This document shows, one piece after another, positions 15,501-24,814 of a stretch of DNA of 31,583 bases. Within the stretch, counting starts at the first letter, position 1; each line of letters begins with the position of its first letter. Origin of the DNA: JACJXF01 sp038316435 (GTDB taxonomy: Bacteria; Bacteroidota; Bacteroidia; Bacteroidales; GCA-2748055); assembly GCA_038316435.1 (NCBI GenBank), contig JBBQAQ010000043.1, positions 1-31,583 of the forward strand, given 5' to 3'. Both the position numbers and the translations under genes were made by a program. The notes below the pieces were generated by a model. That model ran no database searches, had not been told where the DNA came from, and saw only the letters and a program-made list of their open reading frames with translations.

Positions 15501-16601
15501 ATGAACAAATCCTCCAAAATATACCTTGCCGGTCACCTCGGACTTGTAGGTTCTGCCATCCACCGTAAACTCGCATCATCCGGTTATACCAACATCCTTA
15601 CACGGAGTATTCACGAACTTGATCTGAAAGATCCACTCGCAACAGAAACGCTCTTCGCCGAAGAAAAACCCGAATACGTCATACTTGCGGCAGCAAAAGT
15701 TGGTGGAATAATGGCAAACAATCAATACCGCGCCGATTTTCTTTACGAAAACCTGCTAATCCAGAATAACATAATTTTTCAGTGTTATAAACACAAGGTT
15801 AAAAAACTTATTTTCCTTGGGAGCTCCTGTATTTACCCAAAAAATGCGCCTCAGCCTCTTCGGGAAGATTCCCTCTTAACTTCAGAGCTGGAATACACCA
15901 ATGAGCCTTATGCTATTGCAAAAATTACCGGAATAAAGCTTTGTGAATCATTCAATTTGCAGTATGGAACGAATTTTATTTCCGTCATGCCGACGAATCT
16001 TTATGGCCCAGGGGATAATTTCGACCTTGAAAAATCACATGTTTTGCCTGCCATTATTCGCAAGCTGCATCTTGGTAAATGCCTTCTAAGTCATGATATG
16101 GATGCTATCCGTAAAGATCTTGATAAACACCCGGTTGCCGGAACGAACGGGAAATCCCCCGAAAAAGAAATTCTAGACACACTTGAGAAATTTGGAATTA
16201 AAGTACTAGGTGAAAAAGTTAGCGTGAGTTTCTGGGGTACCGGTAATCCACGACGTGAATTTCTGCACTCCGATGACCTTGCCGGTGCGGTAGTTTATGT
16301 GTTTGAAAGCCTTGATTTTAAAGACCTCGTGGACGATCCATCTAAATTCGATCGCATGGTAAAAGATATCCGCAATACACATTTGAATATTGGATCAGGA
16401 ACCGATCTTTCTATTCGTGAATTGGTTGAGATGATAAAAGAAATTATTGATTACCGCGGAAATATTGAATGGGACAGCTCTCTGCCCGACGGAACAAGTC
16501 AGAAACTTATGGACGGTTCTAGAATTCGCTCACTGGGCTGGAAGGATACTATTTCATTGAAAGATGGAATTGCTGGGGTTTACAGGGACTATACCAAATA
16601 A
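15501..16601 (+). CDS. fcl: GDP-L-fucose synthase
   Basis: A protein of 366 residues, the 3,5-epimerase/4-reductase that turns GDP-4-keto-6-deoxymannose into GDP-L-fucose. Seen: the cofactor loop AGHLGLVGSA (10-19), Ser108 in GSSCIYP, and Tyr137/Lys141 in EPYAIAK, matching the family catalytic triad; NLYGPGDNFD and RREFLHSDDLA are also typical. It is about 45 residues longer than the E. coli enzyme because of a charged insert at about residues 195-240 (MDAIRKDLDKHPVAGTNG onward), which I believe is usual in Bacteroidota. It forms the fucose pair with gmd and ends only 4 bases from a convergent gene. Confidence 0.95.
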   Translation: MNKSSKIYLAGHLGLVGSAIHRKLASSGYTNILTRSIHELDLKDPLATETLFAEEKPEYVILAAAKVGGIMANNQYRADFLYENLLIQNNIIFQCYKHKVKKLIFLGSSCIYPKNAPQPLREDSLLTSELEYTNEPYAIAKITGIKLCESFNLQYGTNFISVMPTNLYGPGDNFDLEKSHVLPAIIRKLHLGKCLLSHDMDAIRKDLDKHPVAGTNGKSPEKEILDTLEKFGIKVLGEKVSVSFWGTGNPRREFLHSDDLAGAVVYVFESLDFKDLVDDPSKFDRMVKDIRNTHLNIGSGTDLSIRELVEMIKEIIDYRGNIEWDSSLPDGTSQKLMDGSRIRSLGWKDTISLKDGIAGVYRDYTK

Positions 16602-16605
16602 TTCT

Positions 16606-17028
16606 CTATAAGGGTTTTTCCCAGATAAGCTTTTTCCCAAATCCAAGTCTGTTATCTGTCATTTTAATAGTTTCCGGCTCCAGAACCCACAAGGTAGTTT
16701 CCATCAACGCGGTAAAGGGAAACCTCTTCAAATAGGCCATTTTTGAAGCATTGAGCAACTTTCCCGCCGGCTCAGTGAGACTCCCTCTAAGCTGAATCCC
16801 CTGAATCTTCCCGACAACACTCGTTTCCAACACAATGGAAGCAGCAACTTTATTCCCATCTTTCAGGTCGCGGATATGCTTCGTGTCGCGCCCCGATGTG
16901 AATACCAACACATTCTCCTCTTCAAGATATGCATAAAAACAATTCGCAACCCATGGCAATCCCTCAAAACTGGTTGCCAACGTAAGTACATGGTGCTTTT
17001 TGATAAACTCTGTTATGCGATTTTCCAT
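16606..17028 (-). CDS. YhbP/UPF0306-like flavin-binding split-barrel protein
   Basis: A protein of 140 residues related to the pyridoxamine 5'-phosphate oxidase-like split barrel, closest in pattern to E. coli YhbP (UPF0306): KKHHVLTLAT near the N-terminus, WVANCFYAY, IQGIQLRGSL, and TDNRLGFGKKLIW at the C-terminus all match. The group binds flavin or a related cofactor in some members; the reaction is unknown. Start set at ATG 17028 (MENRITEF); a TTG five codons upstream is possible. Convergent with fcl, with 4 bases between the stop codons. Confidence 0.8.
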   Translation of the reverse strand: MENRITEFIKKHHVLTLATSFEGLPWVANCFYAYLEEENVLVFTSGRDTKHIRDLKDGNKVAASIVLETSVVGKIQGIQLRGSLTEPAGKLLNASKMAYLKRFPFTALMETTLWVLEPETIKMTDNRLGFGKKLIWEKPL

Positions 17029-17175
17029 TTTATGCTTTTCCAAATTAAAATTCCAACAAAAATCGCTAATTCAAACCAAAGTTCATAGATTTAAATGTAA
17101 ATTCGTGTTTGAATGATTTTAAAGTAGACTCTGTGAATAAGAACAACTTCTTAAATGATGATTAATTCTTAAAAA

Positions 17176-18228
17176 ATGATCCTGGTAACTGGTGGCACCG
17201 GCCTTGTTGGTTCTCGTTTACTCTACGACCTTACTTCACGTGGAGAAAAAGTTCGTGCGATCAAAAGAGAAGGAAGTAATCTCGATGCCGTTCGTAGAGT
17301 ATTTTCATACTATTCGTCCAACCACCATGATCTTTTCAATAATGTTGAATGGGTTGATGCCGATATTCTTAACATCGATTCACTTCTGGAAGCATTCCAC
17401 AATATTTCTTTTGTCTACCATGCGGCGGCCTATGTTTCCTTCGACCCTAAAGACAGGGAAACTCTCCTGAACAATAATGTTACCGGAACTCGTAACGTTG
17501 TAAATGCATGTCTGGCCCGCTCTGTAAAGAAACTTTGCTTCGTTAGTTCGACTGCTGCACTGGGTCCGGCAAATGATAAAGGTCTGGTTAATGAAAACTG
17601 CCTCTGGATATCAAGCCCGCTTAATTCGGGCTATTCCAATTCGAAATTTCATTCAGAAATGGCTGTTTGGAAAGGGATTGAAGAAGGGCTAAAGGCAGTT
17701 ATCGTAAATCCTTCAATAATTCTGGGACCTGGATTCTGGGACAAAGGCTCTTCAAGTATGTTCAGCACAATTTACAGAGGAATGAAATTCTTTGCAAATG
17801 GAGTCACAGGCTATGTTTCCGTTGAAGATGTAAGTTCCGCAATGATCGTATTGATGAAAAGTAATGTGTCTGGGGAGAGGTACATTCTGTCATCCGAAAA
17901 CCTTAGCTATAAAGAAGTTTTCGAAATGATTGCGAATTCTCTGGGCGTTAAAGTTCCTTCCATTGAAGCAACACCTCTGATGGCAAGCATTGGGCTACGT
18001 TTCGAAGATCTGCGATGTATGTTCGGGGCAAAACGAGTATTAACCAGTGAGACCATAATTGCCAGTCGAAACAGAACATTTTTCAGCAATTCAAAATTCA
18101 CTGAAGAATTCAAAGCTAATTTTCAGGGGATAAAACCCACGATTTCAAAAACGGCAGGATTTTTTATCCGCGATGTTCGTGAAGGTTGGTTTGACAAGAG
18201 ATTTAGAAAGTGGAGTAAGCCTGAGTAA
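17176..18228 (+). CDS. NAD-dependent epimerase/dehydratase family protein
   Basis: A protein of 350 residues, an extended short-chain dehydrogenase. Seen: GGTGLVG (6-12) for NAD(P) binding, VYHAAAYVSFD, the Ser124/Ser125 pair in FVSSTAALG, and Tyr153/Lys157 in YSNSKFHSE as the catalytic pair. NPSIILGPG and the sequence as a whole resemble dihydroflavonol-reductase/3-beta-hydroxysteroid-dehydrogenase-like members of unknown substrate rather than nucleotide-sugar enzymes. Upstream 147 bases separate it from the divergent YhbP-like gene; downstream it converges on riboflavin synthase with 4 bases between stops. Confidence 0.85.
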   Translation: MILVTGGTGLVGSRLLYDLTSRGEKVRAIKREGSNLDAVRRVFSYYSSNHHDLFNNVEWVDADILNIDSLLEAFHNISFVYHAAAYVSFDPKDRETLLNNNVTGTRNVVNACLARSVKKLCFVSSTAALGPANDKGLVNENCLWISSPLNSGYSNSKFHSEMAVWKGIEEGLKAVIVNPSIILGPGFWDKGSSSMFSTIYRGMKFFANGVTGYVSVEDVSSAMIVLMKSNVSGERYILSSENLSYKEVFEMIANSLGVKVPSIEATPLMASIGLRFEDLRCMFGAKRVLTSETIIASRNRTFFSNSKFTEEFKANFQGIKPTISKTAGFFIRDVREGWFDKRFRKWSKPE

Positions 18229-18232
18229 AGAG

Positions 18233-18832
18233 CTATGATTTCTTGAGTTTATCCATATACCTTGCAATATATTTCCCGATAATATCAAACTCAAGGTTCA
18301 CAATAGTTCCTTTCTCAATCTGGTGAAAATTTGTCATCTCGTAAGTAAAAGGAATGATCGCAACTTCAAAAGATTTGTTTTTTGAATTAACAACAGTAAG
18401 ACTTACCCCATTTACACAAACTGAGCCTTTTTCAACGGTAATATAATCGGCTTGCGCTGGTTTGTACTTAAAACGGTAATACCAGCTTCCTTGTGCTTCC
18501 CTTACTTTTGTGCAGGTTGCCGTCTGGTCCACATGACCCTGTACAATATGTCCATCGAGTCTGCCACTCAAAATAGCACTTCGTTCCAGATTTACCTTAT
18601 CCCCGGTTTTAAGCAGGCCAAGATTAGATTTTTCAAGCGTTTCCCGGATTGCAGTAACGGTATATGTTTTCCCGGATTTTTTTACAACTGTCAAACATAC
18701 TCCATTGTGGGATATACTCTGGTCAACCTTCAATTCCTTAACAAAAGAACACTCCATAGTTATATGAAGGTTTTCTAGCTCTTTTTCAATCCGGATAACT
18801 TTTGCGGCTTCTTCTATAATTCCTGTGAACAT
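18233..18832 (-). CDS. ribE: Riboflavin synthase, alpha chain
   Basis: A protein of 199 residues that dismutates two 6,7-dimethyl-8-ribityllumazine molecules to riboflavin. The N-terminal MFTGIIEE is the family signature and fixes the start at ATG 18832 rather than the ATG nine codons upstream. Two lumazine-binding repeats are visible: SHNGVCLTVV and GHIVQGHVD in the first half and its junction, then VCVNGVSLTVV and IPFTYEMTNF in the second. Length is usual. No other riboflavin genes are adjacent, and I see no FMN riboswitch in the 124 bases upstream. The symbol follows common use; the same gene is called ribC in some organisms. Confidence 0.95.
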   Translation of the reverse strand: MFTGIIEEAAKVIRIEKELENLHITMECSFVKELKVDQSISHNGVCLTVVKKSGKTYTVTAIRETLEKSNLGLLKTGDKVNLERSAILSGRLDGHIVQGHVDQTATCTKVREAQGSWYYRFKYKPAQADYITVEKGSVCVNGVSLTVVNSKNKSFEVAIIPFTYEMTNFHQIEKGTIVNLEFDIIGKYIARYMDKLKKS

Positions 18833-18956
18833 GGGATTTTGGTATTTGTATACAAACATACATTATTATAAGCTAAAATTGAATGCATGATATTGGATTA
18901 TTATTCCCAAACTCAAATGATTTTTTGTACTATCTTAGCCTCAACATTCTTATCCC

Positions 18957-19997
18957 ATGAAATCTTTTTCTCCCCGCGCTCTTGCAACTTTTATCGCTCT
19001 GGTCTTTGCTTTTTTATTTGCCGGTACCATTTACCTTCTTTTCAGATTCGAGCCTGAACCTTTGGGCACTTACATTGTAATTGCTTCTTTCGGGTTCTTT
19101 TTACTGGGTTACATTATTGTTTTTCGAACACTTATTAATTTTCTTTTAAATAAAATCCAACCTGTATACAAAACCATTCATGATTTTAATGTGTCGCAAA
19201 AAGACATGAAAAAACATCTTCTGGAAAAGGATATGATGGGGAGGTTAAACAAAGAGGTTGAAATCTGGGCTGAGAAAAAGACCAAGGAAATAAAAAAGCT
19301 AAAGCAACTTGAAAAATACAGGAAGGATTTTCTGGGAAATGTAATGCATGAGCTTAAAACTCCGATTTTTAATATTCAGGGATATGTGCTTACCTTGATT
19401 GACGGGGGATTGGATGATCCGTCAATAAACAGACTGTATCTTGAAAGGACAGAAAAAAGTATAAATCGGATGATTACTATTGTTGAAGACCTGGAAGCTA
19501 TTTCCAGACTTGAATCAGGCGAGTTGAAACTGAATATGGAAGAATTTGATATCGTAAAACTGACGGAAGATGTCTTCGAAATAATGGATATGAAGGCTAA
19601 ACTAAAAAATATACGGCTTAGCATTGCTTTTTCAGCGAATAAAAGCATTAAGGTGTTTGCTGACAAAAGCCGTATTCACGATGTACTCAATAATCTTATC
19701 ATCAATTCTATTAATTACGGAGTTAAAGGAGGACATACCAGCGTTTCATTTATGGATATGGGACAAATTATCCTGATTGATGTTACCGATAACGGAATTG
19801 GGATATCAGAAAAAGATCTCCCCCGAATTTTTGAAAGATTTTACCGCACCGACAAATCCCGTTCACGCGATCAGGGTGGTTCCGGATTAGGGTTGGCCAT
19901 TGTGAAACACATTATCGAAGCCCACAACCAGACTATCAATGTTAAAAGCCGCTTAGATAAAGGCAGTTCATTTATCTTCACTCTTAAAAAAGCCTGA
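18957..19997 (+). CDS. Membrane sensor histidine kinase (orphan)
   Basis: A protein of 346 residues with two hydrophobic segments near the N-terminus (about 9-29 and 37-57) joined by a very short loop, so it lacks a sizeable periplasmic sensor domain. A coiled-coil-like charged linker (about 75-120) leads to the HisKA domain with phospho-acceptor His131 in NVMHELKTP. The ATPase domain shows the N box (LNNLIINSINYG), G1 (DNGIGI), the F box (FERFYRTDKSRS) and G2 (GGSGLGLAIVK). The arrangement is PhoR-like. No response regulator gene lies beside it in this window, so the partner is elsewhere. It is transcribed towards ileS, 126 bases upstream of it. Confidence 0.9.
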   Translation: MKSFSPRALATFIALVFAFLFAGTIYLLFRFEPEPLGTYIVIASFGFFLLGYIIVFRTLINFLLNKIQPVYKTIHDFNVSQKDMKKHLLEKDMMGRLNKEVEIWAEKKTKEIKKLKQLEKYRKDFLGNVMHELKTPIFNIQGYVLTLIDGGLDDPSINRLYLERTEKSINRMITIVEDLEAISRLESGELKLNMEEFDIVKLTEDVFEIMDMKAKLKNIRLSIAFSANKSIKVFADKSRIHDVLNNLIINSINYGVKGGHTSVSFMDMGQIILIDVTDNGIGISEKDLPRIFERFYRTDKSRSRDQGGSGLGLAIVKHIIEAHNQTINVKSRLDKGSSFIFTLKKA

Positions 19998-20050
19998 TCG
20001 GTTTATTCCCGTGAATTAAGCCTTTTAATCCACAGAAACCCCTGCTTCGA

Positions 20051-20084
20051 TTTGTTTCCCAATTCACCTTTTTTATTAACTTTG
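20051..20084 (+). promoter_or_regulatory. Bacteroidota-type promoter upstream of ileS
   Basis: TTTG at 20051-20054 and TAACTTTG at 20077-20084 match the -33 TTTG and -7 TAnnTTTG boxes used by the Bacteroidota primary sigma factor, with a 22-base spacer. The -7 box is a perfect match and the ileS start is about 40 bases downstream. Confidence 0.55.
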
Positions 20085-20110
20085 TCAAATTTTCTAACAA
20101 CCAGCGAACA

Positions 20111-20116
20111 AAGGAG
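20111..20116 (+). promoter_or_regulatory. Ribosome binding site of ileS
   Basis: AAGGAG lies 7 bases before the ATG at 20124. A strong Shine-Dalgarno sequence is unusual among the genes of this window and supports this start. Confidence 0.6.
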
Positions 20117-20123
20117 TTGAGTA

Positions 20124-23100
20124 ATGAGTAAAACATTTCCTGAATATAAAAACTTTAACCTTTCCGATATAAATAAGGAGATATTGAAAAAGTGGAAGGA
20201 AGATAAAACTTTTCACCTCAGTATCAGTGGACGGAATAATGCACCAAGCTTTGTTTTCTATGAAGGACCTCCTTCAGCCAATGGCAAGCCCGGAATTCAC
20301 CATGTGATTTCACGATCAATTAAAGATGTTATTTGTCGCTATAAAACCCTCCAAGGCTACCGTGTTGACCGGAAAGCAGGATGGGATACTCATGGATTAC
20401 CCGTGGAACTTGCTGTTGAGAAGATGCTGGGTATTACCAAAGATGATATCGGCAAAAAAATCTCAATCTCAGAATACAACGATCGTTGCCGGAAAGAAGT
20501 AATGAAATATACTTCCGAGTGGGAAGAGCTTACCGATCTGATGGGATACTGGGTGGATATGGATCATCCTTATATCACCTACGATAATCGCTATATCGAA
20601 ACGCTCTGGTGGCTGCTGAAACAGTTTTACGAAAAAGACCTTCTCTATAAAGGTTACACAATACAACCATACTCTCCCGCTGCAGGTACAGGTTTGAGCA
20701 CTCATGAACTGAATCAGCCGGGGTGCTACAGAGATGTTAAAGATACTACCGCTGTTGCCATGTTCAAGGTTTTATCAAATGCAAAATCACAGTTCCTTTT
20801 TGCAAAAGTTGAAACCCCACTCTACATTATGGCCTGGACAACCACTCCATGGACCTTGCCATCAAATACGGCCCTTGCTGTTGGCCCCGGAATTAGCTAT
20901 TTAAAAGTTCAAACATTCAATCCCTATAGCGGTTCCCCTGTTACTGTGGTACTTGCAAAGGAATTGTTAAATTCTTATTTCCCTGAGAAAAATAAAGAAC
21001 TGCTCTTTGAAGAATTTAAAGCTGGTGATAAAAATATCCCTTTTAAAATTCTTGATGAATTTAAAGGATCGGAATTAATTGGTGTTCTGTACGAACAGCT
21101 TCTCGACTGGGTTAATCCGGGGGATAAGGCCTTCCGTGTTATTCCCGGAGCATTCGTAACTACAGAAGATGGTACCGGTATTGTACACATCGCACCAACC
21201 TTCGGAGCCGACGATTACAGGGTTGCAAAAGAAAATGATATTCCTGCCCTTCTGGTTGCAGATTCAGAGGGAAAAACGGGTCCGCTCGTTGATAAAAAAG
21301 GCCGCTTTATTCCTGTCGCAGATATGGATCCAGAATTTGTTTCCAAATATGTAAACCTGAATTCTTATAAAGAATTTGCAGGAAGATATGTGAAGAATGA
21401 ATACGACGATACCCTTCCTGCAGATGCCACTAGCGTGGATATTGATATCTCTGTTCATCTGAAACACCGTGATCAGGCTTTCCGCGTTGAAAAACACGTT
21501 CACAACTACCCACATTGCTGGAGAACCGATAAGCCGGTGCTCTATTATCCGCTCGATTCATGGTTTATTCGCACAACCTCCATGAAAGAAAGGATGATAA
21601 CTCTCAATAACACCATCAACTGGAAACCCGAATCTACAGGAACAGGCCGATTTGGAAAATGGCTTGAAAACCTTCAGGACTGGAACCTTTCTCGCTCCCG
21701 TTTCTGGGGAACCCCTCTGCCAATATGGGTTTCAGAAGATAAACAGGAACTCAGATGTATTGGTTCGGTTGAAGAACTTAAAAACGAAATTGAATTGTCA
21801 GTTGCTGCGGGATTTATGAAGTCAAACCCGCTGGCTACCTTTGTACCTGGTAACAACTCCCCCGAAAACTATTCTCTCTTGGATCTGCACCGGCCTTTTG
21901 TGGATGACATTGTACTGGTATCCAAAACGGGTAAAAAGATGATTCGTGAAACAGACCTTATCGATGTGTGGTTTGATTCCGGAGCCATGCCTTATGCCCA
22001 GCTGCATTATCCATTTGAAAATAAAGAGAATTTTTCTGAATTATTTCCTGCTGCTTTTATTGCTGAAGGTGTCGATCAGACTCGTGGCTGGTTCTTTACA
22101 CTGCATGCGATTGCCACAATGCTTTTTGATTCTGTAGCATTTAAAAATATTATTTCCAACGGACTTGTTTTGGATAAGAGTGGAAATAAAATGTCCAAGC
22201 GACTTGGAAACGCAACTGATCCTTTTACGACTATCGAAGAGTATGGCTCTGATCCTCTTCGCTGGTACATGCTCACCAACGCACAACCCTGGGATAATCT
22301 TAAATTCGACCTTGGTGGTATCGATGAAGTGAAACGCAAGTTCTTCGGAACCCTCTATAATACCTACTCTTTTTTCGCATTATATGCAAATGTGGATAAG
22401 TTCAATTATTCGGAGAAGGAAATTCCGGTTAACGAGAGGCCTGAAATTGACAGGTGGATTATTTCACTTCTGAATTCTCTCATAAAAGAGGTAAAGGAAA
22501 ACTACGATAACTACGAAATTACCCGTGCAGGAAGGCTTATTCAGGATTTCGTAAGTGAGAATCTGAGTAACTGGTATGTTCGTCTCAACCGTAAACGCTA
22601 CTGGGGCGGAAAATACGATAATGATAAGATTTCCGCATATCAGACACTTTACACCTGCCTTGAAACCATTGCTGTGCTTGCTTCTCCCATTGCTCCCTTT
22701 TATATGGATAAGCTGTTCTGCGATCTGAATAAAGTTTCAGGTAAACATCAGGAAAGTTCGGTTCATCTTACACAGTTCCCAAAATTCGATCAGAATCTTA
22801 TCAATCCTGATCTGGAAGAGAGAATGAACATAGCTCAGAACGTTTCTTCCATGGTCCTCGGGCTTCGCAGAAAAGTAAGCATTAAGGTTCGCCAGCCTCT
22901 GAACAAATTAATGATTCCTTTGTTAGAGAAAGGTTTTAAAGAAAAATTTGAGGCGGTAAAAGCTTTGATACTTTCTGAGGTTAACGTTAAAGAAGTAGAA
23001 TATATAAACGATACAGCAGGGATACTGATAAAAAAGATCAAGCCGAATTTTAAAACTCTTGGTCCTAAATATAGTAAGTTGATGAAAGAAATCGCTGCTG

Positions 23101-23558
23101 AAGTGCTGGCAATGAAACAGGAAGATATCCTGGCTTTTGAAAGTAAAGGTGAATTTACAATTACTGTAGGAAATCAACCTCTTGTTTTGGTTCCTGAAGA
23201 TGTTGAGATCATCTCGGAAGATATTCCTGGATGGCTAGTTGCAAACGAAGGTAAACTGACTGTTGCGCTCGATATTAACATGAATGAAGAACTTCGACAG
23301 GAGGGAATAGCTCGTGAATTTGTAAATCGCATTCAGAATCTCAGAAAAGATTCCGGCTTCGATGTGACCGATAAAATCAATATTGAAATTCAGTCTCATG
23401 TTCTGATTAATGATGCTATTGGAAACTTCAAGGATTATATCGCTTCACAAACACTGGCCAAAAGTATTGTTTTAGTTGATCTGGTTGATGGAGAAGGCAA
23501 AGAGGTTGAGATTGATGATGATATTAAAACACGATTGAAAATACAAAAACAAGCCTGA
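20124..23558 (+). CDS. ileS: Isoleucyl-tRNA synthetase (long, eukaryote-like type)
   Basis: A protein of 1144 residues that charges tRNA-Ile. The class I HIGH-type motif appears as GIHH at residues 57-60 in GPPSANGKPGIHH, and KMSKR at 689-693 is the KMSKS loop. The long segment between them, with TTPWTLPSNTALAV, is the CP1 editing domain that hydrolyses Val-tRNA-Ile. WFIRTTSMKERM and DVWFDSGAMPYAQ are also typical. It is about 200 residues longer than the E. coli enzyme, with an extended C-terminal region, and resembles the second, eukaryote-like IleS lineage; members of that lineage are often less sensitive to mupirocin, which is inference here. Expressed from its own promoter and followed by the DksA-like and lspA genes. 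Confidence 0.97.
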   Translation: MSKTFPEYKNFNLSDINKEILKKWKEDKTFHLSISGRNNAPSFVFYEGPPSANGKPGIHHVISRSIKDVICRYKTLQGYRVDRKAGWDTHGLPVELAVEKMLGITKDDIGKKISISEYNDRCRKEVMKYTSEWEELTDLMGYWVDMDHPYITYDNRYIETLWWLLKQFYEKDLLYKGYTIQPYSPAAGTGLSTHELNQPGCYRDVKDTTAVAMFKVLSNAKSQFLFAKVETPLYIMAWTTTPWTLPSNTALAVGPGISYLKVQTFNPYSGSPVTVVLAKELLNSYFPEKNKELLFEEFKAGDKNIPFKILDEFKGSELIGVLYEQLLDWVNPGDKAFRVIPGAFVTTEDGTGIVHIAPTFGADDYRVAKENDIPALLVADSEGKTGPLVDKKGRFIPVADMDPEFVSKYVNLNSYKEFAGRYVKNEYDDTLPADATSVDIDISVHLKHRDQAFRVEKHVHNYPHCWRTDKPVLYYPLDSWFIRTTSMKERMITLNNTINWKPESTGTGRFGKWLENLQDWNLSRSRFWGTPLPIWVSEDKQELRCIGSVEELKNEIELSVAAGFMKSNPLATFVPGNNSPENYSLLDLHRPFVDDIVLVSKTGKKMIRETDLIDVWFDSGAMPYAQLHYPFENKENFSELFPAAFIAEGVDQTRGWFFTLHAIATMLFDSVAFKNIISNGLVLDKSGNKMSKRLGNATDPFTTIEEYGSDPLRWYMLTNAQPWDNLKFDLGGIDEVKRKFFGTLYNTYSFFALYANVDKFNYSEKEIPVNERPEIDRWIISLLNSLIKEVKENYDNYEITRAGRLIQDFVSENLSNWYVRLNRKRYWGGKYDNDKISAYQTLYTCLETIAVLASPIAPFYMDKLFCDLNKVSGKHQESSVHLTQFPKFDQNLINPDLEERMNIAQNVSSMVLGLRRKVSIKVRQPLNKLMIPLLEKGFKEKFEAVKALILSEVNVKEVEYINDTAGILIKKIKPNFKTLGPKYSKLMKEIAAEVLAMKQEDILAFESKGEFTITVGNQPLVLVPEDVEIISEDIPGWLVANEGKLTVALDINMNEELRQEGIAREFVNRIQNLRKDSGFDVTDKINIEIQSHVLINDAIGNFKDYIASQTLAKSIVLVDLVDGEGKEVEIDDDIKTRLKIQKQA

Positions 23559-23720
23559 AAAAATTAAGAATTTTGTACCTGCACTTTGGAGAAATCAGTG
23601 AATAATAAATAACTTATGAAACAAACAAAAATTGACATAACTTAAAGCCTAAATAAGCGTTATTGTTACAGATTTTCCGATTTATTTTGTTACTTTTAAA
23701 AAACTTTTAATACGAAACCC

Positions 23721-24101
23721 ATGGCTGAAAAGACACGATATTCAGATGAGGAGCTTGACGAATTCAGACAGATTATTCTACAGAAGCTCGAAAAAGCCAA
23801 GGAAGATTATGAGCTGCTGAAAAGCGCCATAACTCAAAGCGAAAGCAACGATACTCAGGATACCTCCCCAACTTTTAAAGTTTTGGAAGAGGGTGCAGCA
23901 ACACTTTCCAAGGAAGAAGCCGGTAAGCTTGCCCAAAGGCAACAGAAATTCATTCAACACTTGCAGGCAGCGCTTGTTAGGGTTGAAAACAAAACTTATG
24001 GTATTTGTCGTGAAACCGGAATTCTTATCCCTAAAGAGAGGCTTCGCGCTGTTCCGCATGCTACTTTAAGCATGGCAGCAAAAGAAAAGTCAAACAAGTA
24101 A
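23721..24101 (+). CDS. DksA/TraR-family protein with degenerate zinc finger
   Basis: A protein of 126 residues with a helical N-terminal half (coiled-coil-like, about 8-40 and 64-92) and a C-terminal DksA/TraR zinc-finger-type fold. The finger reads YGICRETGILIPKERLRAVP: Cys96 is the only cysteine, and the position of the second ligand is Thr99; the last two cysteines are also missing. Related Bacteroidota proteins show the same loss, so the fold is probably kept without zinc. DksA proteins enter the RNA polymerase secondary channel and adjust transcription; that role here is inference. It lies between ileS and lspA, a common Bacteroidota order, and probably shares a transcript with lspA, which starts 9 bases after it. 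Confidence 0.88.
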   Translation: MAEKTRYSDEELDEFRQIILQKLEKAKEDYELLKSAITQSESNDTQDTSPTFKVLEEGAATLSKEEAGKLAQRQQKFIQHLQAALVRVENKTYGICRETGILIPKERLRAVPHATLSMAAKEKSNK

Positions 24102-24110
24102 AACTGATTG

Positions 24111-24773
24111 ATGTCTATTACCCGCAAATCTATTCTTACCGTATTTCTGATTCTGTTACTTGATCAGACTTTAAAAATATTCATTAAAACAGGAATGTTT
24201 TTATATCAGGATATTCCTGTTTTCGGAAACTGGTTTATCATAAAGTTTATTGAAAATAATGGTATGGCTTTTGGTGTAGACCTCCCGGGAGATTATGGAA
24301 AACTTGCACTTAGTGTATTCCGGATAATTGCAGTTTTTGCCATTATCTTTTATATGCGGCATCTGATCCGCGAAAAGGCTCCAAATGGCCTGCTTATAGC
24401 CATGTCGCTTATCTTAGCAGGCGCAATTGGTAATATTCTCGATAGCGCTTTCTATGGCCTAATCTTCAATGAAAGTACTCCTTACATGAAATCTGTACTA
24501 TTCCCCGAAGGAGGCGGATATTCAAGCTTTCTCCACGGAAAAGTAGTGGATATGTTTTACTTCCCAATAATCAGGGGTACTTGGCCACAATGGGTTCCTT
24601 TTAAATCGGGCGATTATTTTGAGTTTTTCAGACCAGTTTTCAATATGGCTGATACCGCAATTTCAGTGGGCGTTTTCTCAATCCTGATTTTTCAGAAACG
24701 ATTTTTTACAAAGGAAGAGGAACCTGTTTCGTCTGAAACCTCTGTGATTTCTGAGCCTACAGAGAGTATTTAA
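24111..24773 (+). CDS. lspA: Lipoprotein signal peptidase (signal peptidase II)
   Basis: A protein of 220 residues that cleaves the signal peptide from prolipoproteins in the inner membrane. Four hydrophobic segments are visible. The catalytic aspartates are Asp111 in GNILDS and Asp181 in FNMADTAISVG, and FIENNGMAFG is the conserved segment after the first membrane helix. The periplasmic loop between the aspartates is about 30 residues longer than in E. coli (ESTPYMKSVLFPEGGGYSS and WPQWVPFKSGDYFEFF), and there is a polar C-terminal tail; both seem usual for Bacteroidota. Start set at ATG 24111; TTG at 24108 is one codon upstream. Confidence 0.95.
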   Translation: MSITRKSILTVFLILLLDQTLKIFIKTGMFLYQDIPVFGNWFIIKFIENNGMAFGVDLPGDYGKLALSVFRIIAVFAIIFYMRHLIREKAPNGLLIAMSLILAGAIGNILDSAFYGLIFNESTPYMKSVLFPEGGGYSSFLHGKVVDMFYFPIIRGTWPQWVPFKSGDYFEFFRPVFNMADTAISVGVFSILIFQKRFFTKEEEPVSSETSVISEPTESI

Positions 24774-24814
24774 TTATTCCGAGGGATCTTGAAATCATCC
24801 AATCATTAAAACCT

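Noticed and set aside
18833..18956. FMN riboswitch upstream of riboflavin synthase
   Set aside because: None of the conserved RFN element stretches is visible in the 124-base interval on the minus strand.
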